Notes: generated from the letters alone by a model not told the origin. Counted from the stretch's first letter, positions 15,891-25,001 are shown. The stretch is 64,000 nt of DNA from Pseudotabrizicola sediminis (GCF_004745575.1 NZ_RPEM01000003.1:62001-126000), one strand, 5' to 3'. A program made the numbers and translations.

Positions 15891-18104
15891 ATGGCGCAAA
15901 CAGTCACAGACCGGACCTATGCGCCGGGTCAGACCGTGGGGGTGCTGATCACCGAGGCCTTGGGCCGGGCCGGCCCAGGCGTGCTCGACTACCGCGCGCC
16001 CGAGGGCGGTTGTGGCGATGGCGATCTGGTCGAGGTGCCGCTTGGCCCGCGCAAGATCCTCGGCGTGGTCTGGGGACCGGGGGAAGGCACCTATGACCCC
16101 GCCAAGTTGCGCGCCATTGCGCGCGTGCTCGATGCCCGCCCGATGCGGGCAGAGTTGCGGTCTTTCCTCACCCGCGCCGCCGATTACACCCTGACCCCCC
16201 TGCCCGCCATGCTGCGCCTTGCCACCCGCGCGCCGGGGCTGATGTCGGGGGCTGCCACCCGCCGCGTCTACCGGCTTGCAGGGCCCGTGCCCAACCAGCT
16301 GACCGACGCGCGCTTCCGCGTGATCGAGGCGCTGCGCGACTATGGCGGTGCCTCGGTAACCCTTGCCGAACTGACCGAAGCGGCAGGCTGCACGGCATCG
16401 GTGGTCAAGGGTCTGGTCGCCAAGGGCGTGCTGGCCGAAGAAGACGCACCCAAAGACACGCCCTACCCGCCCCTGAACGCCCATGCCGATGGCCGTCTGG
16501 CAGGCGACCAGATCGCCGCAGGCGATGCGCTGGTGGCGGCGGTCGACCGCAATGACTATTCCTGCACCCTGCTGAAGGGCGTGACCGGGTCGGGCAAGAC
16601 CGAGGTTTACCTGGAGGCCGTTGCCGAATGCCTGCGCCAAAGGCGCCAGGCCCTTGTCCTGCTGCCCGAAATCGCCCTGACGGCCGATTTCCTCACCCGC
16701 GTGCAGGCCCGCTTCGGCGCGCGCCCCGCCGAGTGGCATTCCGGCGTGACCATGACCGAACGCCGCCGCCTGTGGCGCATGGTGGCGACAGGCGGCGCGT
16801 CCTTCGTCGTCGGTGCACGCTCCGCCCTGTTCCTGCCGTTTCAGGACCTTGGCCTGATCGTGGTGGATGAAGAACACGACACCTCCTACAAGCAAGAGGA
16901 AGGTGTCCTGTATAACGCCCGTGACATGGCGGTGCTGCGCGGCGCCATCGTGGGCTGCCCGGTGGTGCTGGCTTCGGCCACGCCAAGCTTGGAAAGCTGG
17001 GCCAATGCCGACGCGGGCAAATACCTGCGCCTGAACCTCAGCGCCCGTTTTGGCGCGGCAGAAATGCCCCAAATGCACGCCATCGACATGCGTGCCGAGG
17101 CGCTGACCAATGACCGTTTCATCTCCCCCAGCCTCGCCGCCGCCGTCACCGCCCGCGTGGCAAAGGGCGAGCAGTCGCTCTTGTTCCTCAACCGGCGCGG
17201 CTATGCCCCGATCACGCTCTGCCGCGCCTGTGGCCATCAGGTCGGCTGCGATGATTGCGACGCGCGCATGGTGGAACACCGCTTCCTCAAACGCCTTGTC
17301 TGCCACCAATGCGGGGCGACCAAACCCGTCCCTACCACCTGCCCCGCCTGCAAGGTAGAGGGCAAGATGGCCGCCGTCGGCCCCGGCGTGGAACGGCTGG
17401 CCGAAGAGGTCACCGCCCGTTTCCCGGGTGCCCGCGTGGCGGTGCTGTCGTCCGACCTGTTCGGATCGGCCCGCGCGCTGAAAGCGCAGATCGAGACCAT
17501 TGCGGCGGGTGGGGCCGATATCATCATCGGCACCCAGATCGTGGCCAAAGGCCACAACTTCCCCCTCCTCACCCTCGTCGGCGTCATCGACGCCGACCTC
17601 GGGTTGCAGGGGTCAGACCTGCGGGCCGCCGAGCGTACCTTTCAGCTGATGCGGCAGGTCGCAGGCCGCGCCGGTCGCGCCGAGTTGCGCGGCACCGCCC
17701 TGCTGCAAACCCACCAGCCCGACCATCCGGTGATCCGCGCCATCCTTGGCGGCGATGAAGAGGCGTTCTGGAAGGCCGAAGCGGCTGAGCGCCAGGCCGC
17801 CGGCGTGCCGCCCTATGGCCGGATGGCGGGCATCATCCTGTCCGGCCCCGATGTGGCACAGGTGTTTGACGTGGGCGCCGACCTCGCCCGCCGCGACGCG
17901 CCCCTGCGCCGGATCGGCGCGCAGGTCTTCGGCCCCGCCCCCGCCCCCATCGCCCGCGTGCGCGGCCGCCACCGCGTGCGGCTGCTGATCAAGGCCGACA
18001 AAGGCACCAGCCTGCAAGCCGCGCTCACCGAATGGGTGGCACAGGTGAAACTGCCCGCCAACCTGCGGCTGGCCATCGACATCGACCCCCAGAGTTTCTA
18101 CTAG
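15891..18104 (+). CDS. priA: Primosomal replication restart helicase PriA
   Basis: A 737-residue DEAH-type helicase that reloads the replisome at collapsed forks. The N-terminal 3'-DNA-binding domain starts TYAPGQTVGVLI. Walker A GVTGSGKTEVYLE is at about residues 231-243, and the DEEHD box follows at about 326. The zinc-binding cysteines are in CRACGHQVGCDDCD and CHQCGATKPVPTTCPACK. ATG 15891 after AAGACAGG is chosen; an open frame upstream to 15822 has no site and overlaps the divergent promoter region. Confidence 0.96.
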   Translation: MAQTVTDRTYAPGQTVGVLITEALGRAGPGVLDYRAPEGGCGDGDLVEVPLGPRKILGVVWGPGEGTYDPAKLRAIARVLDARPMRAELRSFLTRAADYTLTPLPAMLRLATRAPGLMSGAATRRVYRLAGPVPNQLTDARFRVIEALRDYGGASVTLAELTEAAGCTASVVKGLVAKGVLAEEDAPKDTPYPPLNAHADGRLAGDQIAAGDALVAAVDRNDYSCTLLKGVTGSGKTEVYLEAVAECLRQRRQALVLLPEIALTADFLTRVQARFGARPAEWHSGVTMTERRRLWRMVATGGASFVVGARSALFLPFQDLGLIVVDEEHDTSYKQEEGVLYNARDMAVLRGAIVGCPVVLASATPSLESWANADAGKYLRLNLSARFGAAEMPQMHAIDMRAEALTNDRFISPSLAAAVTARVAKGEQSLLFLNRRGYAPITLCRACGHQVGCDDCDARMVEHRFLKRLVCHQCGATKPVPTTCPACKVEGKMAAVGPGVERLAEEVTARFPGARVAVLSSDLFGSARALKAQIETIAAGGADIIIGTQIVAKGHNFPLLTLVGVIDADLGLQGSDLRAAERTFQLMRQVAGRAGRAELRGTALLQTHQPDHPVIRAILGGDEEAFWKAEAAERQAAGVPPYGRMAGIILSGPDVAQVFDVGADLARRDAPLRRIGAQVFGPAPAPIARVRGRHRVRLLIKADKGTSLQAALTEWVAQVKLPANLRLAIDIDPQSFY

Positions 18105-18164
18105 ACCGGCCCTTGCGCGGCCTGCACCGTCGGGGGGCCTCCGGCAAGATGCCCCCCTGCAGGA

Positions 18165-21161
18165 TCAGCCCAGAACCGTGTCGCAGCGCTTGCAGACTCC
18201 GGGGTGCTTGTGGCTTCCGACATCCGGCAAAATCTGCCAGCAGCGCTGGCATTTCTGGCCCGACGCGGCGGCAAACGCCACGCCGACACCCGGCACATCG
18301 GGCAGGGTGAACGCGCCCGCCGGGGCAGACCCGGTTGACAGGGCAAGCGCCGAGGTAATGGCGACCTGTGCCATATCAACCTTGTTCAGCGCCGCCTGCA
18401 GCGCGGCAGAGTCGACATAGACCTGCGGCGCCGCCTCAAGCGACGACCCGATCACCTTGGCGGTGCGCTGCACCTCCAGCGCGGCCGTCACAACCCGGCG
18501 CACCTGCCGCACCTGCGCCCATTTGGCACCCAATGCATCGTTGCGCCAGCTGGCGGGGGTTTCCGGGAAATCGGTCAGGTGCACCGAAGAGTCCTCGCCG
18601 GGGAAACGCTCCAGCCAGACTTCCTCCATCGTGAACACCAGGATCGGCGCAAGCCAGCGCGTCAGCCGGTGATACAAAAGATCCAGCACGGTGCGCGCCG
18701 CGCGGCGGGTGACCGCGTCCGGGCCATCGCAATACAGCGTGTCCTTGATCACGTCGAAATAAAACGCCGAAAGGTCGGTGGTGGCAAAGGTGAACACCTC
18801 TCGGAACACGCCCTGGAAGTCATAGCGCGCGTAACCGCTCCGCACTTCGGCATCCAGTTCCGCCATCCGGTGCAGCACCCAGGCGTCCAGCTCGGGCATC
18901 TGCTCCATCGGCAGCCGTTCGGCTTGGTCAAAGCCATGCAGCGCGCCCAGCATATAGCGCATGGTGTTGCGCAGGCGGCGGTAGCTGTCTGCGACGCCTT
19001 TCAGGATCTCTTTGCCGATCCGCAGGTCAACCGTGTAGTCAGACTGCGCCACCCACAGCCGCAGGATATCGGCACCGTATTCGTCGATCACCTGCTGCGG
19101 GGCCACCGTGTTGCCCAGCGACTTGGACATTTTCATGCCCTTTTCGTCCAGCGTGAACCCGTGGGTCAGCACCCCCCGATAGGGCGCGCGGCCCTTGGTG
19201 CCACAGGCTTGCAGCATCGAGGAATGGAACCAGCCGCGATGCTGGTCGGTGCCTTCCAGATACAGGTCAGCAATGCCATCGCTGGCCCCGTCTTCCCGGT
19301 CGCGCAGGACGAAGGCGTGCGTGGAGCCGCTATCAAACCACACATCCAGCACATCGAAGACCTGTTCATAATCCAACGGATCGACGATGCCTTCCAGCAC
19401 CCGTTCCTTGAATCCTTGCACATACCAGACATCTGCGCCGTCCGCCTCGAACGCGGCCTTGATGCGGGCGTTGACGTCGGCGTTGCGCAGCAGGAAATCG
19501 GGGGCAGTCGGCTTGGCCCCCTTTTTCACAAAGCAGGTCAGCGGCACGCCCCAGGCACGCTGGCGCGACAGCACCCAGTCGGGCCGCGCTTCGATCATCG
19601 AATGCAGCCGGTTGCGGCCGGTTTGCGGGGTCCATTGCACCAGCTGGTTGATCGAGGTCAGCGCGCGGGCGCGGATGCTCCCGCCATAGGTCGTCATCCC
19701 GTCGTCCAGCGGCTTGTCGATGGCGACAAACCACTGCGGCGTGTTGCGAAAAATCAGCGGTGCCTTGGACCGCCAGGAATGCGGGTAGGAATGCTTCAGC
19801 TTGCCCTTGGCAAGCAGCGCGCCCTGCGCATGCAGCGCCTTGATGTTGGACACATTGGCCGGGCCTTCCTTGCCCTCCGCCGTCAGGATCGCCTGGCCGC
19901 CGAACACCGGCAGATCGGTGCGATAGCTGCCATCGGCCTCAACGTTATAGGTCATGGCAAGGCCGAACTTGAGGCCCAGCTGATAGTCGTCATCGCCATG
20001 GCTGGGGGCCGTATGCACAAACCCTGTGCCCGCCTCGTCGGTGACATGGTCACCGGGCAGCATCGGCACGTCATAATCCCACTCGCCATTGCCCTCCGCG
20101 ATGCCACGATAGGGGTGGGCGAGTGTCATTGAATTGAGTGCGTCACCAGATACATCCCGAACTTCGACCCAACTTGCAATCTTACCTGCAGTTTTCACTG
20201 TTTCGGCAAGCTTCTTGGCAACGATAACTCTTTCACCGATGCGAGCAGTACTGCCCTCGATCAGGGTTTCGATCAGATACATTGCATAGTCGATCCCTTG
20301 GCCATGGCCGTGCGCGACCGCACGGTTCTGCGGGATAGTCCAAGGTGTCGTTGTCCAGATGACGACGCTGGCACCTTTTAGGTCCATCGAGTTTCCGTCA
20401 GTTTTCGGATGGTCGTCCCATCCCTTCAGGACGGCGTCTTTCAGAGAGTCTTGCTCAACGCCGACAACTGGAAACCGCACCCAGATCGTATGGCTGGTGT
20501 GGTCGTGATACTCCACCTCGGCCTCAGCCAAAGCCGTCTTTTCCACCGGCGACCACATCACCGGCTTACTGCCCTGATACAGCGACCCGTTCATCACGAA
20601 CTTCATGAACTCATCCGCGATCACCGCTTCGGCGTGGTAATCCATCGTCAGATAGGGGCGGTCCCATTTGCCGGTGATGCCAAGGCGCTTGAACTCGTCG
20701 CGCTGGATGTCGATCCAACCCTCGGCGAACCGGCGGCATTCCTGACGGAAGGTGACGATATCGACAGCGTCCTTGTCCAGACCCTTGGCGCGGTACTGTT
20801 CCTCGATCTTCCACTCGATCGGCAACCCGTGGCAATCCCAGCCCGGCACATAGCGGGCATCAAACCCCATCATCTGCTGGCTGCGCACCACCATGTCCTT
20901 CAGCACCTTGTTCAGCGCATGGCCGATGTGCAGGTGCCCGTTGGCGTAAGGGGGGCCATCGTGCAGCACAAACGGCGCGCGACCCTTGCCGGTTTCGCGC
21001 AGGCGGTCATAAACCCCCAGCCGCTCCCACCGTGCCAGCCACTCCGGCTCGCGCGCGGGCAGGCCCGCCCGCATCGCAAAGGTGGTGTCGGGCAGGAACA
21101 CAGTGTCACGGTAATCGGGCAGGGCAGTATCAACGGCGGTGTCAGGCGTATCGGCACACAT
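18165..21161 (-). CDS. ileS: Isoleucyl-tRNA synthetase
   Basis: A 998-residue class I synthetase charging tRNA-Ile. The HIGH motif is at residues 78-81, the CP1 editing domain with WTTTPWTIPQN follows, and KMSKSLGN marks the second ATP site. The C-terminal zinc site CQRCW ... CKRCD is retained. The segment encoding part of the editing domain (about 20130-20400) is markedly poorer in G+C (28/60 in 20161-20220 and 30/60 in 20221-20280 by hand count, against 38/60 in 20041-20100). It is convergent with priA. Confidence 0.97.
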   Translation of the reverse strand: MCADTPDTAVDTALPDYRDTVFLPDTTFAMRAGLPAREPEWLARWERLGVYDRLRETGKGRAPFVLHDGPPYANGHLHIGHALNKVLKDMVVRSQQMMGFDARYVPGWDCHGLPIEWKIEEQYRAKGLDKDAVDIVTFRQECRRFAEGWIDIQRDEFKRLGITGKWDRPYLTMDYHAEAVIADEFMKFVMNGSLYQGSKPVMWSPVEKTALAEAEVEYHDHTSHTIWVRFPVVGVEQDSLKDAVLKGWDDHPKTDGNSMDLKGASVVIWTTTPWTIPQNRAVAHGHGQGIDYAMYLIETLIEGSTARIGERVIVAKKLAETVKTAGKIASWVEVRDVSGDALNSMTLAHPYRGIAEGNGEWDYDVPMLPGDHVTDEAGTGFVHTAPSHGDDDYQLGLKFGLAMTYNVEADGSYRTDLPVFGGQAILTAEGKEGPANVSNIKALHAQGALLAKGKLKHSYPHSWRSKAPLIFRNTPQWFVAIDKPLDDGMTTYGGSIRARALTSINQLVQWTPQTGRNRLHSMIEARPDWVLSRQRAWGVPLTCFVKKGAKPTAPDFLLRNADVNARIKAAFEADGADVWYVQGFKERVLEGIVDPLDYEQVFDVLDVWFDSGSTHAFVLRDREDGASDGIADLYLEGTDQHRGWFHSSMLQACGTKGRAPYRGVLTHGFTLDEKGMKMSKSLGNTVAPQQVIDEYGADILRLWVAQSDYTVDLRIGKEILKGVADSYRRLRNTMRYMLGALHGFDQAERLPMEQMPELDAWVLHRMAELDAEVRSGYARYDFQGVFREVFTFATTDLSAFYFDVIKDTLYCDGPDAVTRRAARTVLDLLYHRLTRWLAPILVFTMEEVWLERFPGEDSSVHLTDFPETPASWRNDALGAKWAQVRQVRRVVTAALEVQRTAKVIGSSLEAAPQVYVDSAALQAALNKVDMAQVAITSALALSTGSAPAGAFTLPDVPGVGVAFAAASGQKCQRCWQILPDVGSHKHPGVCKRCDTVLG

Positions 21162-21466
21162 CGGCGAAATCCTTGGAAGGGGGCGTGGAGACAGCGGCCA
21201 AGACCGGCCGCGCGCAAGGCAAAGGGCGTCCCGGACGTTTCAACGAAGCCGTCAAAACGCCGGGCGGCTAATTCGCGCTATGATCCGGATCATCCACATG
21301 GCCGCCTTATACGCGCCGGATCGGCGGCGGTCCAGATCACCCCGTGCGATCACCGAACAGAGATTGAAGCCTGCGGCACTGCCGCGCGCTGTGCCGCAGG
21401 CACGCCCCCAAGCCCGGGGTGGACAGCCCCGCCCCACCGCCTATCATCGACAAAAAGGAACGCGCC
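21162..21466. other. Intergenic region upstream of DUF2237 gene
   Basis: A 305-base divergent region between ileS and the DUF2237 gene. The notable feature is an 11-bp perfect dyad, GCCTGCGGCAC / GTGCCGCAGGC (21369-21379 and 21391-21401), with an 11-base GC-rich loop. The DUF2237 ribosome binding site AAAAAGGAA ends near 21459. There is no T-box-like leader, and I cannot place a confident promoter. Confidence 0.45.
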
Positions 21467-21847
21467 ATGAAAGAACCATCCGTAAACGTGCTCGGCGGCC
21501 CGCTGGAGCCGTGTTCCACCACGCCCATGACCGGGTTTTTCCGCAACGGCTGCTGCGACACCGGCCCGATGGACCGTGGCTTGCACACCGTTTGCGCGGT
21601 GATGACGGCGGAATTCCTCGCACTGTCGAAATACCTGGGCAACGACCTGTCCACCCCGCGCCCCGAATTCGGCTTTGCGGGCCTCAAACCCGGTGACCGC
21701 TGGTGCCTGTGCGCCGGGCGCTTCCTGCAGGCGCATGAAGAAGGCGCGGCCCCAAAGGTCAACCTTGCCGCCACCCATGCCATCACCCTGCAGGTTGTAC
21801 CGCTCGATGTGTTGCAAACCTATGCCACCGGCCCCACGGCAGACTGA
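21467..21847 (+). CDS. DUF2237 family protein
   Basis: A 126-residue soluble protein. It contains the family signature SVNVLGGPLEPCSTTPMTGF, FRNGCCDTGPMDRGLHTVCA and GLKPGDRWCLCAGRFLQAHE, including five or more conserved cysteines that could bind metal or form a redox site. The function is unknown for the whole family. ATG 21467 has AAAAAGGAA in the right place. A possible small gene follows 29 bases later. Confidence 0.88.
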   Translation: MKEPSVNVLGGPLEPCSTTPMTGFFRNGCCDTGPMDRGLHTVCAVMTAEFLALSKYLGNDLSTPRPEFGFAGLKPGDRWCLCAGRFLQAHEEGAAPKVNLAATHAITLQVVPLDVLQTYATGPTAD

Positions 21848-21876
21848 CCGCTGCGACACTGCACAGCCTTGCCCCC

Positions 21877-22026
21877 GTGCCGGATCTGCGCGATCCCCTT
21901 ATCATGATCCCCCCGCGCTTTGCCATCACCGCCGCCGCATGGTCGGCACTGGCCCATCGCATCGGGCGCGGCATGCAGATCGCGGTGCACGACCGCGACA
22001 GCGCAGGCCCGCCCAGTCTGGGTTAG
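21877..22026 (+). CDS. Possible small protein or gene remnant
   Basis: A 49-codon open frame from GTG 21877 (or 40 codons from ATG 21904) with strongly G/C third positions, as in real genes here. The sequence ends AHRIGRGMQIAVHDRDSAGP and has no recognised family. Its last bases overlap the stop of the LuxR-type gene on the other strand. No good ribosome binding site is visible. It could be a real short protein, the remnant of a longer one, or chance. Confidence 0.25.
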   Translation: MPDLRDPLIMIPPRFAITAAAWSALAHRIGRGMQIAVHDRDSAGPPSLG

Positions 22027-22544
22027 GCAGCGTCCAGCGGCTGCTTGACCGGACGCACCGCCCCATCATCTCGCATCAGGTCTTCGATGAACAGGCTCAG
22101 CAGCTGTGAACGCCCGGTCACGCCGGCCTTGCGGTAGATCGCGTTGGTCTGCGCCTTGATCGTCCCCTCACTGGTGCCGCGCAGCGCCGAGATGTCGGCG
22201 GTCGACAAGCCCTTGATCGAAAACAGCGCAACATCGCGCTCGGCCGGGGTCAGGGACCATTCGTCGAACCGCTCGTTCAGCAAATCCATGAAGGCACCCG
22301 AAGCCCGACGCAGCCGCTCTTGCGCCTGATTGCGCTCTTGCAGGGTGCGGCGCAACAGCAGCCCGCCCAACCCGAGGCCCAGAAGCAGCCCCGCTGCCGC
22401 GCCAAGCTCCATCAACTCGCGCACTTTCCAGGCGACGGGGCCGCTGAAAAGCCCGACATAAGACGACAGGATATCGGCCACGACAAAAATCGCGCAAAGC
22501 GCCTGAATCAGCAGAACCGCAATGATGGCGCCCTGCCGTCCCAA
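22023..22544 (-). CDS. Membrane-anchored LuxR-type HTH regulator
   Basis: A 173-residue protein with two N-terminal membrane segments (about 6-28 and 46-64), a charged coiled linker (RRTLQERNQAQERLRRASGA, 65-84), and a LuxR/GerE helix-turn-helix (about 97-152) with SLTPAERDVALFSIKGLSTA and GTIKAQTNAIYRKAGV. There is no receiver or ligand domain, so any signal must come from the membrane or the short periplasmic loop (about 29-45). It is the last gene after the two poly-Asp protein genes, 28 bases downstream of the nearer one, and probably shares their transcript. Confidence 0.85.
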   Translation of the reverse strand: MGRQGAIIAVLLIQALCAIFVVADILSSYVGLFSGPVAWKVRELMELGAAAGLLLGLGLGGLLLRRTLQERNQAQERLRRASGAFMDLLNERFDEWSLTPAERDVALFSIKGLSTADISALRGTSEGTIKAQTNAIYRKAGVTGRSQLLSLFIEDLMRDDGAVRPVKQPLDAA

Positions 22545-22572
22545 TACTCAGGCCGCCAGTGTCTGACCGGAA

Positions 22573-22971
22573 CTAGTCATCATCGTCATCCCCATCGTCG
22601 TCGTCATCATCGTCGTCATCGTCATCGTCGTCGTCGTCGAGATCACCTGCTCCACCACCGGACTGTCCTGTGCCGCCACCACCGCCCCCCCGGTCATCCA
22701 CGAGGTCTGCACCGCCCGAGCGGCCGTCTGCCGCAATCCAGAGGTCACGCAGGATTTCGCCGGTCTTGGGGTTCAGGACAACCTCGCGCAAGCCGCCGCC
22801 CCGGGTCGCCGTGATCCTGGTTCGGCCCAGCAGTGTTCTTGCAACGACAATGTTGCGATAGCCCTGGCGTCGCAACTGCCGGACCACCTTATCCGAAAAC
22901 CCCGAGGCAAACGCAGGCAGGGCCGCTGCCAACCCGCCTGCCATCGTCAGAATGAACGCCCGCCGCTTCAT
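22573..22971 (-). CDS. Exported PepSY-like protein with poly-Asp tail (second)
   Basis: A 132-residue protein with a signal peptide (1-23, MKRRAFILTMAGGLAAALPA). Its globular part (about 25-80) matches its neighbour at 23070: GYRNIVVART, RITATRGGGLREVVLNPKTG, EILRD. That pattern resembles PepSY-type domains. A Gly-rich linker (95-109) leads to a C-terminal run of about 15 Asp, one Gly, then five Asp. Such an acidic tail could bind Ca2+ or other cations in the periplasm; this is inference. Its DNA is a GAC/GAT trinucleotide tract that may change length. Confidence 0.75.
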   Translation of the reverse strand: MKRRAFILTMAGGLAAALPAFASGFSDKVVRQLRRQGYRNIVVARTLLGRTRITATRGGGLREVVLNPKTGEILRDLWIAADGRSGGADLVDDRGGGGGGTGQSGGGAGDLDDDDDDDDDDDDDDDGDDDDD

Positions 22972-23069
22972 GATGTGGTCCCGACCGCAAGGGTGCGGCA
23001 TCTTTTATCCGTCAAATGCTGCGGCCCGGCAAGGCCGGACCGCAGCTGCCCCTCTGCTCCGTCGGGGGA

Positions 23070-23543
23070 TCAGTCGTCATCCCCATCATCATCGTCGCCG
23101 TCGTCATCGTCATCGTCGCCGTCGTCATCATCATCGTCGTCGTCATCATCGTCATCATCGTCTTCATCATCCCGGTCATCATCCCGGTCGTCGTCGCGGT
23201 CGTCGTCGCGGTCGTCATCCCAGTCATCATCATTGCTCTGCCCGCCCCGGACAAAGTCCCGATCACGGTCTTCAACACGGACTCCGGTTCGCGTGGAGGG
23301 ACGCTCAAGCCGGTCCCGGTCACGCTTCAGTACGGCCCCGGTGGAAATGTCATAGACGACCTCGATCTTTTCAGTGCGGCTCGTCGCCTCGACCTTGATC
23401 TGGGTCGGGCCACGCTTGACCTCGATCCGGGAATAGCCGGCCGCCTGATACTTCGAAATCAGCGCGTCAGAAGTGACCGCCCCATGGGCGATGCTGCCAG
23501 CGACGGCAATCGCTGCGGCAAGCAGTATCAGTCTTTTCTTCAT
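23070..23543 (-). CDS. Exported PepSY-like protein with Asp/Arg-rich tail (first)
   Basis: A 157-residue protein with a signal peptide (1-22, MKKRLILLAAAIAVAGSIAH). The globular section (24-73) parallels the second protein: GYSRIEVKRG, KVEATSRTEKIEVVYDISTG, AVLKRD. A basic/acidic linker (RDRDRLERPSTRTGVRVEDR) is followed by four DDDR units (about 109-124) and an almost pure Asp tail broken by single Glu and Gly residues. The ribosome binding site AAAGGA precedes ATG 23543. First gene of the likely three-gene operon. The function is unknown; cation binding or envelope sensing is suggested by composition. Confidence 0.75.
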   Translation of the reverse strand: MKKRLILLAAAIAVAGSIAHGAVTSDALISKYQAAGYSRIEVKRGPTQIKVEATSRTEKIEVVYDISTGAVLKRDRDRLERPSTRTGVRVEDRDRDFVRGGQSNDDDWDDDRDDDRDDDRDDDRDDEDDDDDDDDDDDDDDGDDDDDDGDDDDGDDD

Positions 23544-23671
23544 GATCTGTCCTTTCAAAAACCTGAAGGGGTGCCGCCCTTGTGGGGACGACACCCCGGT
23601 TCTGTCGGCATTTTCCGCATCACACCATTGGCCGCAGGTTTATTTGAAAGGGTCTGGTCCGCCGGTTTAGC

Positions 23672-23693
23672 GGCATAAGCCTGAGTTTATGCC
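23672..23693. promoter_or_regulatory. Dyad upstream of the poly-Asp operon
   Basis: GGCATAA (23672-23678) and TTATGCC (23687-23693) form a 7-bp inverted repeat with an 8-base spacer, about 130 bases before the first poly-Asp gene. It could be the operator of that operon. The adjacent LuxR-type protein is a candidate ligand. Confidence 0.35.
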
Positions 23694-23713
23694 CTTGCCA
23701 CCCTCCGGACAGC

Positions 23714-23742
23714 AAAAAGCCCCGGCGCATCTGCGCCGGGGC
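23714..23742 (-). terminator. Intrinsic terminator of trpB
   Basis: On the minus strand an 11-bp perfect stem (GCCCCGGCGCA, loop GA) is followed directly by TTTTT. It lies 27 bases after the trpB stop and separates trpB from the poly-Asp operon on the same strand. Confidence 0.9.
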
Positions 23743-23768
23743 CCGGGGGCCGCGTGCAATCACGCGCC

Positions 23769-25001
23769 TCAGATCTTCATGTCAAAGCCCAGATGCTTGG
23801 CCACGGTAAAGATGTCCTTGTCGCCCCGGCCACACATGTTCATCACGATGATATGGTCCGCAGGCAAGCCGGGCGCGATCTTCATCACATGTGCCAGCGC
23901 GTGGCTTGGTTCCAGCGCCGGAATGATCCCCTCCAGCGCGCAGGACAGCTGGAACGCCTCCAGCGCCTCCATATCCGTGATGCTCACATATTTCGCCCGG
24001 CCCACATCATGCAGCCAGGCATGTTCCGGCCCGATGCCGGGATAATCAAGGCCCGCACTGATGCTGAACCCTTCCAGAATCTGCCCGTCCTCATCCTGCA
24101 ACAGATAGGTGCGGTTTCCGTGCAGCACGCCGGGGCGCCCTCCGGTCAGGCTGGCGCAATGCTCCATCCGGTCGTCCACGCCCTTGCCGCCTGCTTCCAC
24201 CCCGATGATCCCGACCGTCGGGTCATCCAGGAACGGATAGAACAGCCCCATCGCATTCGACCCGCCGCCGATGGCCGCGATCACGGTGTCGGGCAGGCGC
24301 CCTTCACCCTCCTGCTCGGCCAGCTGCCAGCGCACTTCCTTGCCGATGATGCTTTGGAAATCGCGCACCATCGCCGGGTATGGGTGCGGCCCCGCCACCG
24401 TGCCGATGCAATAGAACGTGTCGCGCACATTGGTCACCCAGTCCCGCAAGGCATCGTTCATCGCATCCTTCAGCGTGCCACGACCGGATGTCACCGGCAC
24501 CACCTCGGCCCCCAGCAGACGCATGCGGAACACGTTGGGCGCCTGACGCTCCACATCATGCGCGCCCATGTAGACCACGCATTTCAGCCCGAACTTGGCA
24601 CAGACCGTCGCCGTCGCCACCCCATGCTGCCCGGCACCCGTTTCCGCGATGATCCGGGTCTTGCCCATGCGCCGCGCCAGAATGATCTGCCCCAGCACAT
24701 TGTTGATCTTGTGCGCGCCGGTGTGGTTCAGCTCGTCACGCTTCATGTAGATCTTGGCACCGCCCAGATGCTTCGTCATCCGTTCCGCATAATACAGCGG
24801 CGACGGGCGGCCCACGTAATGCGTCCACAGATCTTCCATCTCGGCCCAGAAATCCGGATCGGTCTTGGCGAACTCATAGCGCTCTTCCAGCTCAAGGATC
24901 AGCGGCATCAGCGTTTCCGACACAAAGCGCCCGCCAAAGATGCCAAAGCGCCCGGCCTCATCCGGCCCGGTCATAAAGCTGTTGATTCCGTCCTCGGCCA
25001 T
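23769..25001 (-). CDS. trpB: Tryptophan synthase beta subunit
   Basis: A 410-residue PLP enzyme that joins indole and serine into tryptophan. The PLP lysine is Lys98 in [11 protein letters not shown]. The phosphate-binding loop [11 protein letters not shown] and the catalytic Glu region ([17 protein letters not shown]) are intact. It starts [10 protein letters not shown]; an ATG three codons upstream (25010) is less likely. trpF lies about 1.1 kb upstream on the same strand but is separated by an opposite-strand gene, so trpB has its own promoter. Confidence 0.97.
   Translation of the reverse strand: MAEDGINSFMTGPDEAGRFGIFGGRFVSETLMPLILELEERYEFAKTDPDFWAEMEDLWTHYVGRPSPLYYAERMTKHLGGAKIYMKRDELNHTGAHKINNVLGQIILARRMGKTRIIAETGAGQHGVATATVCAKFGLKCVVYMGAHDVERQAPNVFRMRLLGAEVVPVTSGRGTLKDAMNDALRDWVTNVRDTFYCIGTVAGPHPYPAMVRDFQSIIGKEVRWQLAEQEGEGRLPDTVIAAIGGGSNAMGLFYPFLDDPTVGIIGVEAGGKGVDDRMEHCASLTGGRPGVLHGNRTYLLQDEDGQILEGFSISAGLDYPGIGPEHAWLHDVGRAKYVSITDMEALEAFQLSCALEGIIPALEPSHALAHVMKIAPGLPADHIIVMNMCGRGDKDIFTVAKHLGFDMKI

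Noticed and set aside
15798-17555. Open frame of about 585 codons on the minus strand
   Set aside because: Antisense to priA; Gly/His-rich shadow of high-GC coding sequence.
22573-23225. Short-period repeats that might be taken for a CRISPR array
   Set aside because: Period is three bases, in frame within two coding sequences encoding Asp runs. No spacers or direct repeats of 25-40 bases.
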